From contig CM057472.1 in NCBI GenBank assembly GCA_030035585.1, forward strand, positions 94,423,601-94,487,600: DNA of 64,000 nt. Direction: 5' to 3'. Under the pieces are notes generated by a model, which was given only the letters and a program-made list of their open reading frames with translations, did no database searches and was not told the DNA's origin. Numbering within the stretch: position 1 is the stretch's first letter; every line of letters begins with the position of its first letter. The position numbers were made by a program, and so were the translations under genes. This DNA is from Dugong dugon. Its lineage: Eukaryota > Chordata > Mammalia > Sirenia > Dugongidae. This document shows positions 44,752 through 55,828 of the stretch, piece after piece.

Positions 44752-44906
44752 AAACCAAAACTGCTTTGGTCAAGTCAATTCAGACTCATAGCGACCCTAC
44801 AGGACAGAGTAGGACTGTGTCATAGGGTTTCCAAGGAGCAGCTGGTGGATTTGCCGACCTTTAGGTTAACAGCCTAGCCCTTTAACCACTGTGCCACCAG
44901 GGCTCC
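44752..44906 (-). mobile_element. AfroSINE
   Basis: On plus: AAGTCAATTCAGACTCATAG, GACAGAGTAGGACTGTG, CATAGGGTTTCCAAGGAGCA, then CCACTGTGCCACCAGGGCTC. It abuts the dispersed duplication copy B exactly as the other-subtype SINE abuts copy A. Confidence 0.92.
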
Positions 44907-45412
44907 TTATAGAGAGTATAAACGTGATCTAACAAATGAAGAACACGGTATCTCAAAAACAGAGTAGACTAGAAGTAGTGAGATTTAAGTTCTCCTTCCT
45001 GATCAGTCAGTAGCTACTTTTGTGACCCTGGGCAGATGGACTAAAAATCTCTGTCTCAGTTTTCTCATTTGTAAGTTAGGAATGATAATAATCTAACCAC
45101 CTCAAAGATTTGTGTTTTTTCTGAAGGAAATTAGCTTTATCTATGAACAAGGGATGTATTCTGAGGAAAAAACACAAAAATGTCTCAAAAGGAAAAAGAG
45201 GTTAATCAACCTCATATGCTTTTCATTTGACAAATATAAGGGGTAGCCAAAATTTTGCTGGAAATGTGGATCAAGATATCATCTACATGTAATGGCCAAT
45301 TGGGAAAAATTGTTTTATATTTATATAATAGAATCCAAAGGTACCAGTTAAAAAAAATAAACAAAAATACAGGTTTCCTCTTTTATATGTTGGTGATAAA
45401 ATATACACAGTA
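44907..45412 (+). repeat. Dispersed duplication, copy B (partner 6695-7202)
   Basis: Collinear with 6695-7202, including the MIR at about 45015-45110 and the words CTAGAAGTAGTG, TATGAACAAGGGATGT and GATCAAGATATCATCTACAT. Similarity stops after ATATACACAGTA on both copies. Confidence 0.9.
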
Positions 45413-45571
45413 GTTAAAGAAAATGTCCATTTGGTTTCCAGGTAATATAAAAGTACTTGTAAGAGGTGCAATAATTTTACGTAACAGTAGAGCATAGAGT
45501 ATAGTGTAAGTTACCCTACCATGCTCTAATTCTGGCTTTTCTACTTAATAGCTGGGCAGAGTTAAGCAAGT

Positions 45572-45647
45572 GTTTTCACTTCTCCAAGCAATAGATTCTT
45601 CATATATTTGTTTTCACTTCTCCAAGCAATAGATTCTTCATATATTT
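45572..45647. repeat. Perfect 38 bp tandem duplication
   Basis: Two identical 38 bp units (45572-45609 and 45610-45647), each GTTTTCACTTCTCCAAGCAA and then TAGATTCTTCATATATTT, lie directly against the 3' tail of a minus-strand RTE. The identity implies a recent event. Confidence 0.95.
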
Positions 45648-46503
45648 ATTGTTAGGTGTCGTCAGGTCAATTCTGACTCCTTGTGACTCTACGTACAACA
45701 GAACAAAGCACGGCCTGGTCCTGCACCATCCTCTCAATCATTGCTACGGTTGAGCCCATTGTTGCAGCCACTGTGTCAATCCATCTCATTGAGGGTCTTC
45801 CTCTTTTTCACTGACTCTCTACCAAGCATGATGTCCTTCTCCAGGGACTGGCCCCTCCTGATAGCATGTCCAAAGTGCATGAGATGAAGTCCCGCCATCC
45901 TCATTTCTAAGGAGCATTCTGGCTGTCCTTCTTCCAAGACAGATTTATTCATTCTTCTGGCAGTCTATGATATATTCCATATTCTTCATCAATACCGTAA
46001 TTCGAAGACATCAATTCTTTGGTCTTCCTTATTCATTGCGCAGCTTTCACTTGCATTCGAGGTGATTGAAAATACCATGGCTTGGGTCAGGCACACCTTA
46101 GTCTTCAAGTGACTTCTTTGTTTTTTAACCCTTTAAAGAGTTCTTTTGCAGCAGATTTGCCCAAAGCAATACATCATTTGATTTCTTGACTGCTGCTTTT
46201 ATGGGCAATGATTGTGGATCCAAGTAAAATGAAATCGTTGACAACTTCAATATTTTCTCCATTTATCATTATATTGCCTGTCGGTCCAGTTGTGAGAATT
46301 TTTGTTTTCTTTATGTTGAGGTGTAATCTATACTGAAGGCTATAGTCTTTGATTTTCATTAGTAAGTGCTTCAAGTCCTCTTCACTTTCAGCAAGCAAGG
46401 CTGTGTCATCTGCATTTCGAAAGTTGTTAATGAGTCTTCCTCCAGTCCTGATGCCGAGTTCTTTATATAGACCAGCTTGTGGGATTATTTGCTCAGCACA
46501 CAT
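45648..46503 (-). mobile_element. RTE (BovB-like) LINE, 3' half
   Basis: The 3' tail is at the left (TTGTTAGGTGTCGTCAGG on plus). The copy runs to the RT motif-B region at the right. The minus frame 46174-46503 carries RLINNFRNADDTALLAESEE, where the catalytic YADD reads NADD; the Tyr is lost while both Asp are kept. The copy is 5' truncated. Confidence 0.92.
46174..46503 (-). pseudogene. RTE reverse-transcriptase remnant, 109 codons
   Basis: The segment carries CAEQIIPQAGLY, then IRTGGRLINN, then the motif C site reading NADDTALL, then EEDLKHLLMKIKDYSLQY and GSTIIAHKSSSQEIK. The motif C Tyr is replaced by Asn. No upstream RT core is present. Confidence 0.88.
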
Positions 46504-46509
46504 ACATAA

Positions 46510-47190
46510 AAAGGGAATAATAAAATTCTATGTCATGAGGGTGTGAGGATCTAATAAGTAATACATGAAAAGCATTTAGCACAATGTTTGGAAAATAGTG
46601 TTTAACAACTGTTAACTGTCATTAGTGACAATAGACGGGTTTATACACAGTGTTACATTTTATTTTGCATTCGATGAAGACTGATTGAAGATTGAACAAA
46701 TCTAATATTTGTGACTTAATACTGGTATCCTTGGAAACAAATGTCTGCAAGCTGTTCCTGATATGCAAAATTCAATGGAATTTAGTCTTGTGCCACTGTT
46801 TTCATATTGGAAAATTAGAAAACTCAAGCCAGCCACCTCATGTGATGCTCACCTAGGCACAGCCTGAGGAACATATTCTCGTTGACCGACTCTTCAATTC
46901 ACAAAACCTCCACCATCATTCTTCTATAACACCTTTTTAAGTGCCTACACTTGACATTGCATACCGAAGTGAACAATTTTATAATGAGAGTCTCTTAGCA
47001 GTTCTGGCAGTAAACCACATTGTATAAATTCAAAATAGATCCTCCTCTTCAAAACGGAAGTATCTTCAGTATAGGTTTGTTTTCACAAGACTTTTAGAAA
47101 CTTTTTTCTTTCTTCTACCGTTTGACTACTTTTATTATCTGTATCGGTCAGCAACTTTTCATTGCAAATGAGATTATACCAAACTATTGG
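46510..47190. other. Unclassified sequence
   Basis: No gene. An MIR-like tail may lie near 46530-46620 (GTTTAACAACTGTTAACTGT). Confidence 0.4.
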
Positions 47191-47205
47191 TTTAAATAAA
47201 CAATA

Positions 47206-47412
47206 ACCAACAGTTGCTGTCTAGTCAACTATGATTCATAGTGATCCCATGTGTGTCAGAGTAGAGCTGTGCTCCATAGGGTTTTCAATGACTGATTTTT
47301 TCAGATGTAGATTGCCCAGTCTTTTTTCTGAGGCACCTGTGGGTAGACTCAAACTCCCAACCTTTCAGCTAACAGCCAAATGTGTTAACAGTTTTCACCA
47401 CCCAGGGCCTCC
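47206..47412 (-). mobile_element. AfroSINE, GTCCCTGGG-related, with perfect 13 bp target duplication
   Basis: The flanks TAAATAAACAATA lie at 47193-47205 and 47413-47425. On minus the head is GGAGGCCCTGGGTGGTGAAA. On plus CTCCATAGGGTTTTCAATGA is present. Confidence 0.95.
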
Positions 47413-47734
47413 TAAATAAACAATAAAAACGTGTAATTGTCTTTCATAGCAGGAGACTGGGGATCAGTGTCTCCAGCATTTCCACAAGGGTCAGTGATTT
47501 ACATCCTCAAAGACCCAGGATATTTCCATTCTTCTTCCCTATTATTCTCAACATGTGTTATTCTCAATCTTAGACATTGGAGCTGTAGCTTAAAAGTATG
47601 AATGGTACCTGGCACATGCTAGACAGTCAGAGTTTTAAAATATTACTGAAGAATATAAAATTAAAATGCAACAGAAAAGGCTACATAAGAATTTAATGGG
47701 AAATGCACTAACACATATTAAGAGCAGTCTCTTC

Positions 47735-47895
47735 TCTAGCTTAAAACAGCAGTGTGACTTGGAGAAAGCCATTTAACCTTTCTAGGCCTCTGTTGGCTTA
47801 TTGGCAGAACGAGTATATGTGTTCCTAAATCATCAGTAAGTGCCTAGCATGGCACCTCTCCTGTAGCAGGTACTTAATAAATGAATGAAATAAGC
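47735..47895 (+). repeat. MIR/L2-type fragment
   Basis: GTGACTTGGAGAAAGCCATT, then AACCTTTCTAGGCCTCTGTT, then AGGTACTTAATAAATGAATG has the MIR core and LINE-type 3' end. Confidence 0.7.
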
Positions 47896-48400
47896 ACACA
47901 ATGAATAAATGTATAGTTACGACAAGTGCATTTTAATTGTTTAGTTTATGTGCTTGACTACAACCAGGCAGTCTTAGCTTTTTGTAGAAAGTTTAAATTG
48001 ATGGCCTTTCATCAGTGAGAAGGTAGGATTTGCCTGACGCAGTCATGGATATTTGCCCTTCCTGTGTGCTGATGAGACTTGGCTGATCCAGGCATGCCTG
48101 TGTGAGTAAGCTTAGTGTTGATTCTGTCTCCAGTTTACCTAAATCTGTCTGGAAGGTACAGCCAGACAGCTGACTCATCCTCTAACAATTGCCAACTGGT
48201 GATGGCTTTCCAAAGTTAGACAATCAGCCTGGCTGCTCATCTTTTTTTTTTTTAATTTTTTTTTTCTTTTAACAGAGATCATCACAAAGTATATACATTA
48301 TTTTCCATCTACTGTGTCATAAAATACCAATTTCAGATGCTGGAAGGCGAGTGGTGTCTTGGAAAAGGTAACTTTAAGGTGGAGGCTGGAACGAAGACCT
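47896..48400. other. Unclassified sequence with T-rich tract
   Basis: A T-rich run occupies 48243-48278. I see nothing else. Confidence 0.4.
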
Positions 48401-48404
48401 AATT

Positions 48405-48607
48405 ATGGGTGCTATCAAGTCCATTCCAAATTATGGCAACCCCAGGTGTTTCAGAGTAGAACTGCACTCCATAGGGTTTCGAATGTCTGTCGTCTTTCAG
48501 AAGCAGATCAGCGGGCCTTTCTTCCAAGGCATTTCTGGATGGATTTAAACTGTCAATCTTTCAGTTAGTAGTCGAGCACTTAACTGTTTTTCTTACCCAA
48601 GGACTTC
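48405..48607 (-). mobile_element. AfroSINE, decayed GTCCCTGGG-type
   Basis: On plus: GGTGCTATCAAGTCCATTCC, CTCCATAGGGTTTCGAATGT, GGCCTTTCTTCCAAGGCATT and CTTTCAGTTAGTAGTCGAGC. Confidence 0.9.
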
Positions 48608-48609
48608 AA

Positions 48610-50360
48610 GCCACACCATCAACAACCATTGAAGTTCACGGTTACTACTGGGTTTGTTGTCATTTCAATACATGTGAAAGAGAACAACTAAGACCCCCCC
48701 AGTGAAAAACCAAACCATATGTCGCCGGCACCACACTAACATTTGTTTGTGTTTGCTCACACACAATCCCTTTCCCCCATGGCCTACTCATCTTTTCTTG
48801 GAGACAAACTTAGTTTCAGTTTCCCCAAGGCTTAGCCAGAAAACTCAGCTGCCAGACATGTGCTGGCTGTTGGTCCTTTTGGCACTACTTTTCTGCTACT
48901 TATTTGGTTCTGTCAGATCTGGAGAAGGAGAGAGGAACAGACTCATGTTGTAAAGAAGCGGGCTTAAAAACTATTCAAAATCAGCAACCAATAATAATGT
49001 TCAAGCACTCTATTAGCACTAATTAGATTTTTATGCAGTAACAGTTGTCTGTTATGAACTGTATCTCCACTTTGGCTGTCCTTACTTTGCCTTTGTGATA
49101 CTGTCCGTAAGGTACTGCTTTAACAGAGCTCTTCTTCAGAATTTATGAAAATATAGTCAGCCGCACCTTCTTTTAGATAACAGATAATTAATGCTGTTTC
49201 TAATTAACCGGTAGAACCAGTAGATGTAAGATACCATTAACAGCAATAGATTACTTAATTTATCCAGACCATAACGGTGCTAATAATAAAAACAGAATCT
49301 CTAGCCATATTAAGGAAAATAAAATGATGCTTCATTTGTGGTTTTATGCATATATATGGGGATGATGAAAATTGTTTTGAATATGGGAAGACTTGAGAAG
49401 AGAAGTGGAAGTTTTCTAAAGTGAATTACCCTAAGGCATGAATGATAATTCAGTATTTACTCTCAGACATTCAGAAAATTAGTTCAGTGTTAGTTTTATG
49501 TGATGAGTTGTTAATATTACATGAAATAACAAATTGGCATCATAACCAAACAGAGACTCTGGGAAGTTATGATAAAAACAATGGCGGGAATCTAAGCTTG
49601 GGAGTTCAGTTTTCACTCACAAATGGGTTATTCCTCACAACGTAAAGTTAGTCATTACCACTTTTCTGGTGGGAGGCACTCCAGGCTCCTTTTAAAATGT
49701 CATCATTATACAAATCTTATTTATTATAATTGTGGCTGGGATCAATTTGTTAGAACGAGAGCCCATAATATCACTGTGTTATTTTTAAAACCTTAGGAAT
49801 TTCACACGTACCCAAAGGAAGGACTGACGTGTAGCGCTAGAACCATTTCACTGATGGCAAAGCCATTCCAACATTCTTGACGTGCTTCAGGCAGACGGTG
49901 TGCCCAGACAAATGTTCCACCGTTCCCTTCAGTTTCTGAATCCTTTACTTCCTGGTGTCAAATAGTAGTGGAGCTCCCCGCCATCTCTACAAAAAAATAA
50001 AATATAAGATGAGATGAAATATAAAAGAAATGCAATATGAAACTATCCACAGAAAACACTAGGCAAGTTTCTATTGCTACTGCTTGGGAGGCAGAAAGGC
50101 ATATTAATGAGTGGAACTCTAAACGTGAGGTAACGTCACTTGTTTAGAATGGAAATCAGATGACCTTTAACACCTTCCATTGGGTAATAGGAAGGTAATT
50201 TGACCCAAGCCTTATTCAAAAGGCCTTAATTTAAGAATTTTATCATTATCCCCAAAGGATGGTCTATCTGTAGTCTCAGAAGATAACCTGACATGTAGAA
50301 AGAAAATATTTGTCATTCTTCAAATGCCTGTACAATTATGAAACCACCTTTCCTGAAGTC
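48610..50360. other. Long repeat-poor AT-rich tract; possible conserved non-coding sequence
   Basis: About 1.75 kb holds no SINE, RTE or LTR. The part 49010-49420 is rich in TAATTA-like and ATTA words (CAGATAATTAATGCTG, TAATTAACC), which could be homeodomain sites. I see no coding frame with domains. Conservation is not visible from one sequence. Confidence 0.35.
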
Positions 50361-50364
50361 AATA

Positions 50365-50530
50365 ATAATAATGCCAACAATTTATTGAACTCGTTTTCTC
50401 GCCAGACACTGTTCTAAATGCTTTAATTTCAACAAGTAAGTCATACTATTGCCTCCATATAGATAAGAGAAAGAGTCAAAGATAAGTAACTGATCCAAAA
50501 TCAAATAAGATACCCCAAAATAATGTAACT
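50365..50530 (-). repeat. MIR-like fragment
   Basis: CAATTTATTGAACTCGTTTT, then CCAGACACTGTTCTAAATGC, then GCCTCCATATAGATAAG is antisense MIR. Confidence 0.65.
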
Positions 50531-51285
50531 AGTAAGTGGGCTACAAAATAAACATTTTTATAAATCCTATAATTATCTGGGGAAAAGTATAAGTGTATCC
50601 CTGTGTATTTGTATGTTCAAAAATATTTCTTAACCAAATGTGAAGTTTTTTTAATAATATAATAAAGTTCTTTAGTCATAAATTTATTTTGACCAAAAAA
50701 AAAAAAAAAGATATGAAAGAACATTCCTAGAAAGAAGTACAGGGTTGTATCCATTAGTACGTTTATATAAACATGGGAAAAATTACTTGTATTTAAAAAC
50801 CATTTTGGAATTACATAGTCAGAGAATTTTTTTGAAAATCTTTAATAATGCAGATAATCACTTTTTAATTTTTTGCTAATATGTATCTGCTTTAATGTTG
50901 AGTGACAAAATTTCCTTTTGAATCCCAAGATAAGCTTAGAAACCAACACATTTCCAGAAGGTAGGAAAGCTATTATAAGCTTATTTTTAACTTGTCAGCA
51001 AGTAAAAATCTAACTAATGTTGATCTTTCTCTGACAGCACTTGCTTGGAAGGTTCCATAGCTTTGGTTAATATTTAAACACTAGGGCTTTCAAAGCAAAT
51101 TTACAAGCTGAAATTACTAAAGTTACAATAAATACAGAAACATTTTGCTGCTTTATTTTCTACATGAGCTAAAAAGAACAGCCATTAGGAATAAGCAAGT
51201 ACAGGAAGGAGGAATTTTGTTTCCAGTTTGTTTTCTTCATTGACCATTCAAAATTTACACTGTTGTTTGTGGCTTGATTTGCTGC
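50531..51285. other. Repeat-poor AT-rich sequence
   Basis: A 17 bp A-run lies at about 50694-50710. I see no gene. Confidence 0.4.
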
Positions 51286-51289
51286 CTCT

Positions 51290-51505
51290 GCAGCTAGACT
51301 GAATTTTAATGCTTACTTCACCACTTACTGGCTGTGAGACATTGAGCAAGTTAATTCCCCTTTCAGTGCCTCAGTTTCCTCATTTGTGAACTGGGGATAA
51401 GAACAGTACCTATTTCATACCACCTTTATGAACCATGAAAGAGTTACAATACATATAGTACAAAGAACAATGTCTGGCACAAAGAAAGTGTTTGTACATG
51501 TTAGC
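51290..51505 (+). repeat. MIR SINE, near full length
   Basis: CCACTTACTGGCTGTGAGAC, then GAGCAAGTTAATTCCCCTTT, then CAGTGCCTCAGTTTCCTCAT is a good MIR core, followed by GTCTGGCACAAAGAAAGTG. Confidence 0.85.
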
Positions 51506-51532
51506 GATTAATATTTCCTATAAATATAGTCT

Positions 51533-52147
51533 AAGAAGAAACTGAAGTTGTCAATGATTTCATTCTACTTGGATCAACAATCAACATCTATGTAAGCAGT
51601 TGTCAAGAAATCAAATGATGTTTTGCACTGGGCAAAACTGCTGCAAAAGACTGCTTTAAAGTTCTGAAAAGCAAAGACATCAGTTTGATGACTAAGGTGC
51701 GCCTGACCCAAGTCATGATCTTTTCAATCGCCTCATATGCATGTGAAAGCTGGACAATGAAAAGGAAGACCGAAGAAGAACTGACGCATTGGAATTGTGG
51801 TATTGGTGAAGAACTGAACATATCATGGACTGTCAGGACAAACAAATCAGTCTTAGAAGAAATACAACCAAAATACTCCTCAGAAGCAAGGATGGTTAGA
51901 CTTCAGCTTGCTTATTTGGACACATCATCCGGAATTACCAACTGCTAAAAGACATCATGATTGGTACAGTGGAGGGTCAGTGAAGGTGAGGGAGGTTCTT
52001 GGTGAGATGGATTGATGCAGTGGACAAAGCAATGGACTCAAATATATCAATAATTGTGAAGATGGTGCAGAGCTGGGCAATGTTTTGTTCTATTATACGT
52101 AAGGTCACCATGAGTCGCAGCCAACTCAGTAGCAACTAACAACAACA
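51533..52147 (+). mobile_element. RTE (BovB-like) LINE, 3' third
   Basis: It starts 5' truncated at GAAACTGAAGTTGTCAATGA, then TTTCATTCTACTTGGATC. The 3' end is GCCAACTCAGTAGCAACTAA with CAACAACAC. The frame 51685-51948 holds ACESWTMKRKTEEELTHW and is shifted beyond it. Confidence 0.92.
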
Positions 52148-52174
52148 CTACGTGCAGTATTTAAATAAAGTTGT

Positions 52175-52640
52175 GGTTCTATGATATTCAGCCATTCACT
52201 TAACAAATATTCATTAATTCAACAAATATTTATTAAGTCAATGTCATGTCCAAGAACGGGCTGTAAAGAGTTAAATAATGCATAGTACCCACCATACAGG
52301 AGCTCCCGTTCTATGGGCATAAACAGACACATAAATTGTTGATAGATGCTGTCTGAGACTGAGATATCTATTAGAACATGGAACTGGAAAGTCAAAATGA
52401 GTGCAAGGAAGTGGTGTTGCTTGAGGTGAGTTTTGCCACTTTGATGACTCAGAGTTAGTTAGAAGAGGAAATGGAGGCAGCTGTTCCTAGCAGAAGAAAC
52501 AGTACATGCAAAAGCCTGAGGTGTCTGAGAAACGAAAGAAAGCTGTGAGTAGCTTATGAAGCATGTAAGGGGGCCATGAGGAAACCAAAGTAAGAACTAA
52601 AGACTTATCCCACAGCCTCACAGTTCCTAGCTTTCTGTAG
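52175..52640 (+). repeat. L2 LINE 3' region
   Basis: TTCAACAAATATTTATTAAG, then GAGTTTTGCCACTTTGATGA, then GAAACAGTACATGCAAAAGC, then CTGAGGTGTCTGAGAAACG follows L2 order, with a MIR-like beginning. Confidence 0.6.
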
Positions 52641-52649
52641 TACCATGGT

Positions 52650-53520
52650 CCCTTTCTTCTGGGATCAATAATTTAATTTCAACTGTAAGAAAAATAAATT
52701 ATGATCACACTTGTCCCTAGTCATCTATCTTGTGTGAACATTCCAATAATCATCTTGGTCCAAAAGACATGATTAATTGGACAACATCCAAAATACACCA
52801 ATTTTGAAGTGAACTAATTTCACCTGCAGTTGCAAATATTTAAAATTGCAGCTTAAGGATGGCTAGACAAGTGTTAGCCCAGAGAGCAGTATAATATATT
52901 TAAAATTAAAGCTCAACATTAAATAGTCCCATGAAGTACAATAAAATTTCACATCTGGTTAATGAATACACATTGTCTAAACTATGGAGATGAGTAATTG
53001 CAAACTAAGTGTGAAAGCAGCTTTAGTTAATGATGGCTATTTACGACCCAGCCTGTTCTTGTGATGCATATAAGATTATTGAGCTCATGGCACACAAAAG
53101 CCCTAATAACCACAGAGAGAATCTGGATGTGGAGAAATATTTAATCATGCCAGTTTTATTCTAGATCCTCAAGGCCTTCTCTTCAAGTGGGCCTAAATCA
53201 ACAATATTCAAATGAATAATTTACCCCACTCTGAAGCCAACTGACTGCTATATGCCTAAGAAAAAATAACATGGGACCTTTGTAACGCTTCATCCTGATG
53301 GCTTATAACATTCATTGATCTGACAACAAACAGTGCATAAATCTGTTCTTTACCAGCAGATGCAACTAAGGTGTCAATTAAAAATGACCGAGTAGAAATT
53401 GGAAGATGATTAACCAATGCACAGGACACGCACCATCCATTGACTCATACATAGCTACCTCATCGAAAAGAATGAACTAAATGAAATACTCTTTTTTAAA
53501 AAATGAATCAAAGAACATTT
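52650..53520. other. Repeat-poor tract; possible conserved non-coding sequence
   Basis: No gene or mobile element. The 52690-53420 part is rich in TAATGA, AATTA and TTAATTGG-like words. An enhancer is possible but not shown. Confidence 0.35.
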
Positions 53521-53721
53521 TATGAGCTACTTGCAGCACAATTTTTCTGAGATAAGTGGTGAGTTTCTGGCAGCCCTGAGAACTCAACCCAAGTCCCTTG
53601 TAATTTTTCTTTCTTTCTTTAATGAGCAAAGATCAGAGCATCAAATTTTATTTGCCATTTCTGTTGACACCTTGTACAGTACTGGTTCCCACCCAACCCT
53701 CCTCTGTTAGAGGAGATCAAT

Positions 53722-53903
53722 TCAATAGTGCAAGCTTATGTTACTGTGGTGGGGGAGGGTGGTATCAGTTAGAGCAAGCTTATGTTCTTACGGGGGGTAT
53801 CAGATAGAGCAAGCTTACATTCTTATGAGGGTAATAAGATAGAGCAAGCTTACGTTCTTACAGGGTTGATCAGACAGAACAAGTTTATATTCTTATGGGG
53901 TAA
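53722..53903. repeat. Minisatellite, about 35 bp unit, five copies
   Basis: The units share TCAGATAGAGCAAGCTTA, then TGTTCTTACGGGGGTA, with differences at a few positions. The first unit is longer owing to a G-rich expansion. The recurrent AAGCTTA gives several HindIII-type words. A sixth partial unit (TCAGATA) follows at 53904. Confidence 0.92.
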
Positions 53904-54135
53904 TCAGATATACACACCAGAGTATTTAGGATCAAGGGGTGCAAATGAGATCTGTCAGGTGAGGTATCTTGTCAACAACTGTTTACAAGAAAACTTTGAA
54001 GAAGAAAGAAGTATCCCCTTCTAAAGAAGAGGAAGTTGAAGCACAGAGCAGGTAAGCCTCTTGTCCAGAGTCAAGCATATCATTAGTAGCTGCCAAAAGC
54101 CCCAGATAGTACCACAGTCTGAAGGATTCCATGGT

Positions 54136-54420
54136 TATTATTAGGGCAGTTCGCCAAATATTTATGGCTCTCTGCCTTCCAGGATTAAATTTCCGGGCTC
54201 CCTGGTGTTTGGAAGGGGTCATGCGTCTAGTCCTAGCCAATGAGTTGCAAGCACAGTGCCATGTGCTCCTTGCTGGATAAAGCATGTATGCGCTGGTATG
54301 AGACCCTCCAGAGCTCTCAAACATGGCGGCATTGTTGGGCAAGTGGGAAAGCAATCTATTGTGTATCTCCTGATCCCAATCTGGACCAGTAATCAGAAAC
54401 CTTGGGACTGGGACATTCCC
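54136..54420 (+). repeat. Possible LTR fragment, family unknown
   Basis: GGCTCTCTGCCTTCCAGGAT, then CTAGTCCTAGCCAATGAGTT, resembles a mammalian LTR 5' part. A possible 3' part (CCTCTGAGATTTGGGTTTGT, then GGTTTCCACAGCACAACC) lies at 55235-55300, beyond the RTE insertion. The link is uncertain. Confidence 0.4.
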
Positions 54421-54424
54421 TGAT

Positions 54425-54787
54425 AATGTTGATGTTGTTAGGTGCCGTCCAGTCAACTCCGACTCATAGCGACCTTATGAATAACAGAATAAAACATTGT
54501 TTGGTCCTGCTCCATACTCACGATCATTGCTATTTTTGAGCCCATTGTTGCAGCCATTGTGTCAATCCATCGTGCCAAGGGTCCCTCCAAGGGGCTCCCT
54601 CCTCTTTGCTCACTCCCTACCAAGCATAATGTCCTTCTCCGGGGATCAATCCTCCTGGTAACACGTCCAGAGTAAGTGAGACAAAATCTCGATATCCTGA
54701 CTTCTAAGGAGCATTCTGGCTATGCTTCCTCCAAGGCAGATTTTTTCCTTCTTCTGGCAGTCCATGGTATAGTTAATATTCTTCATC
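54425..54787 (-). mobile_element. RTE (BovB-like) LINE, 3'-end segment
   Basis: The 3' tail is GTTGTTAGGTGCCGTCCAGT on plus, then AACTCCGACTCATAGCGACC. It runs to GGTATAGTTAATATTCTTCA and stops. The RTE text that should follow reappears about 20 nt later in consensus terms at 55331. Confidence 0.9.
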
Positions 54788-55312
54788 TGAGCCTCCCTTT
54801 TTCCCTGTTTCTTTTTCTTCCTTATAGGAGAAACTCCCTGTTCTGAGTATACAGTAAATTTTCCTTTCTCTGCTTAAGTGTGAGTGTCATATGGCACCTG
54901 GCCAGCCCCACTGCTATGTCTGTTCCTGGCAGTAAGGGAACAAGGCCCTCTTCTGCTGCACAAGAAGGGGTGGTGACGACCATCATTCCTGCAGCAGCTG
55001 CTGCAGGGAGTGACCCGCTGGCCATGGGAGACTGATGCTCATTATTGAAGCTGACCTTGCTCTGTCTCTTGTTTATGTAAATATAGTGCTGTTCCATCCA
55101 GTGCACATATGTAAGTCTTACTTTTGTTGGTGACCTTGGACCTTGGCTCAACAGGCTTTCTGTCAACCAGAGTCCCAGAGAGAGGTAAAGCAGATCAGAG
55201 TCCTCAACCAATCTTTGATGTAGCATTGGAAAGAAACAAATTTTGTTGTTGACAGCCTCTGAGATTTGGGTTTGTTGGTTTCCACAGCACAACCTTCCCT
55301 AAATTGGTGAAT
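54788..55312. other. Non-RTE sequence between two RTE segments
   Basis: About 525 bp. The antisense frame 54822-55292 (156 codons) has no recognisable domain, and its 3' part overlaps a possible LTR end, so I treat it as non-coding. Confidence 0.45.
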
Positions 55313-55622
55313 ACTGTTGTTGTTAGGTGCCATCAATTCTTTTGTCTTCCTTATTCATTGTCCAGCTTTCGCATGCATATGAGGTGATTGAAAATACCAT
55401 GACTTGGGTCAGTCACCCCTTAGTCCTCATGGTGACATCTTTGCTTTTTTTAACACTTTAGAGAGGTCTTTTCAGCAGATTTGCCCGATGCAATACCTCA
55501 TCTGATTTCTTGACTGCTGCTTCCATGGGCATTGATTGTGGATCCAAGTAAAATGAAATATTTGACAACTTCAGTCTTTCCTCCTTTTATCATGATGTTA
55601 CTTATTGGTCCAGTTGTGAGGA
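55313..55622 (-). mobile_element. RTE LINE, tail joined directly to internal region
   Basis: An RTE 3' tail (TGTTGTTGTTAGGTGCC on plus, 55314-55330) is fused to the internal segment ATCAATTCTTTTGTCTTCCT. It then runs to the equivalent of SNIMIKGG near 55620. Either this copy is internally deleted, or the tail belongs to a rearrangement of the RTE at 54425. Confidence 0.85.
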
Positions 55623-55679
55623 TGGATAAGGACCCCAAAGTCCATTCTGCTCCCATAACACAGCATATGAACTAGGGAA

Positions 55680-55826
55680 GTAATCATGAAGTCTAATAGT
55701 TGGGGACACAGAAAAAGCTTCATGAGGGAGCTAGGATAAGATTTGCACCTTAAAGAATGGGAAAACTTGGGCTAGGGAAGAACAGTTTGTAATTCCAGGC
55801 ATAACCTAAGTATAGAAGCTAAACGT
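55680..55826 (+). repeat. L2-like fragment
   Basis: GACACAGAAAAAGCTTCATG, then AAAGAATGGGAAAACTTGGG, recalls the L2 3' wording (GGAAGGCTTC, TGAAGGATGAGTAGGA). Weak. Confidence 0.4.
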
Positions 55827-55828
55827 AG

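Noticed and set aside
53722-53903. A CRISPR-like array
   Set aside because: The units are contiguous with no unique spacers, and the DNA is mammalian nuclear. It is a minisatellite.
53983-54456. A 157-codon minus frame
   Set aside because: It runs from the RTE 3' tail across an LTR-like fragment with no domain; a chance frame.
54822-55292. A 156-codon minus frame
   Set aside because: No recognisable domain. It lies between two RTE pieces and overlaps a possible LTR end.
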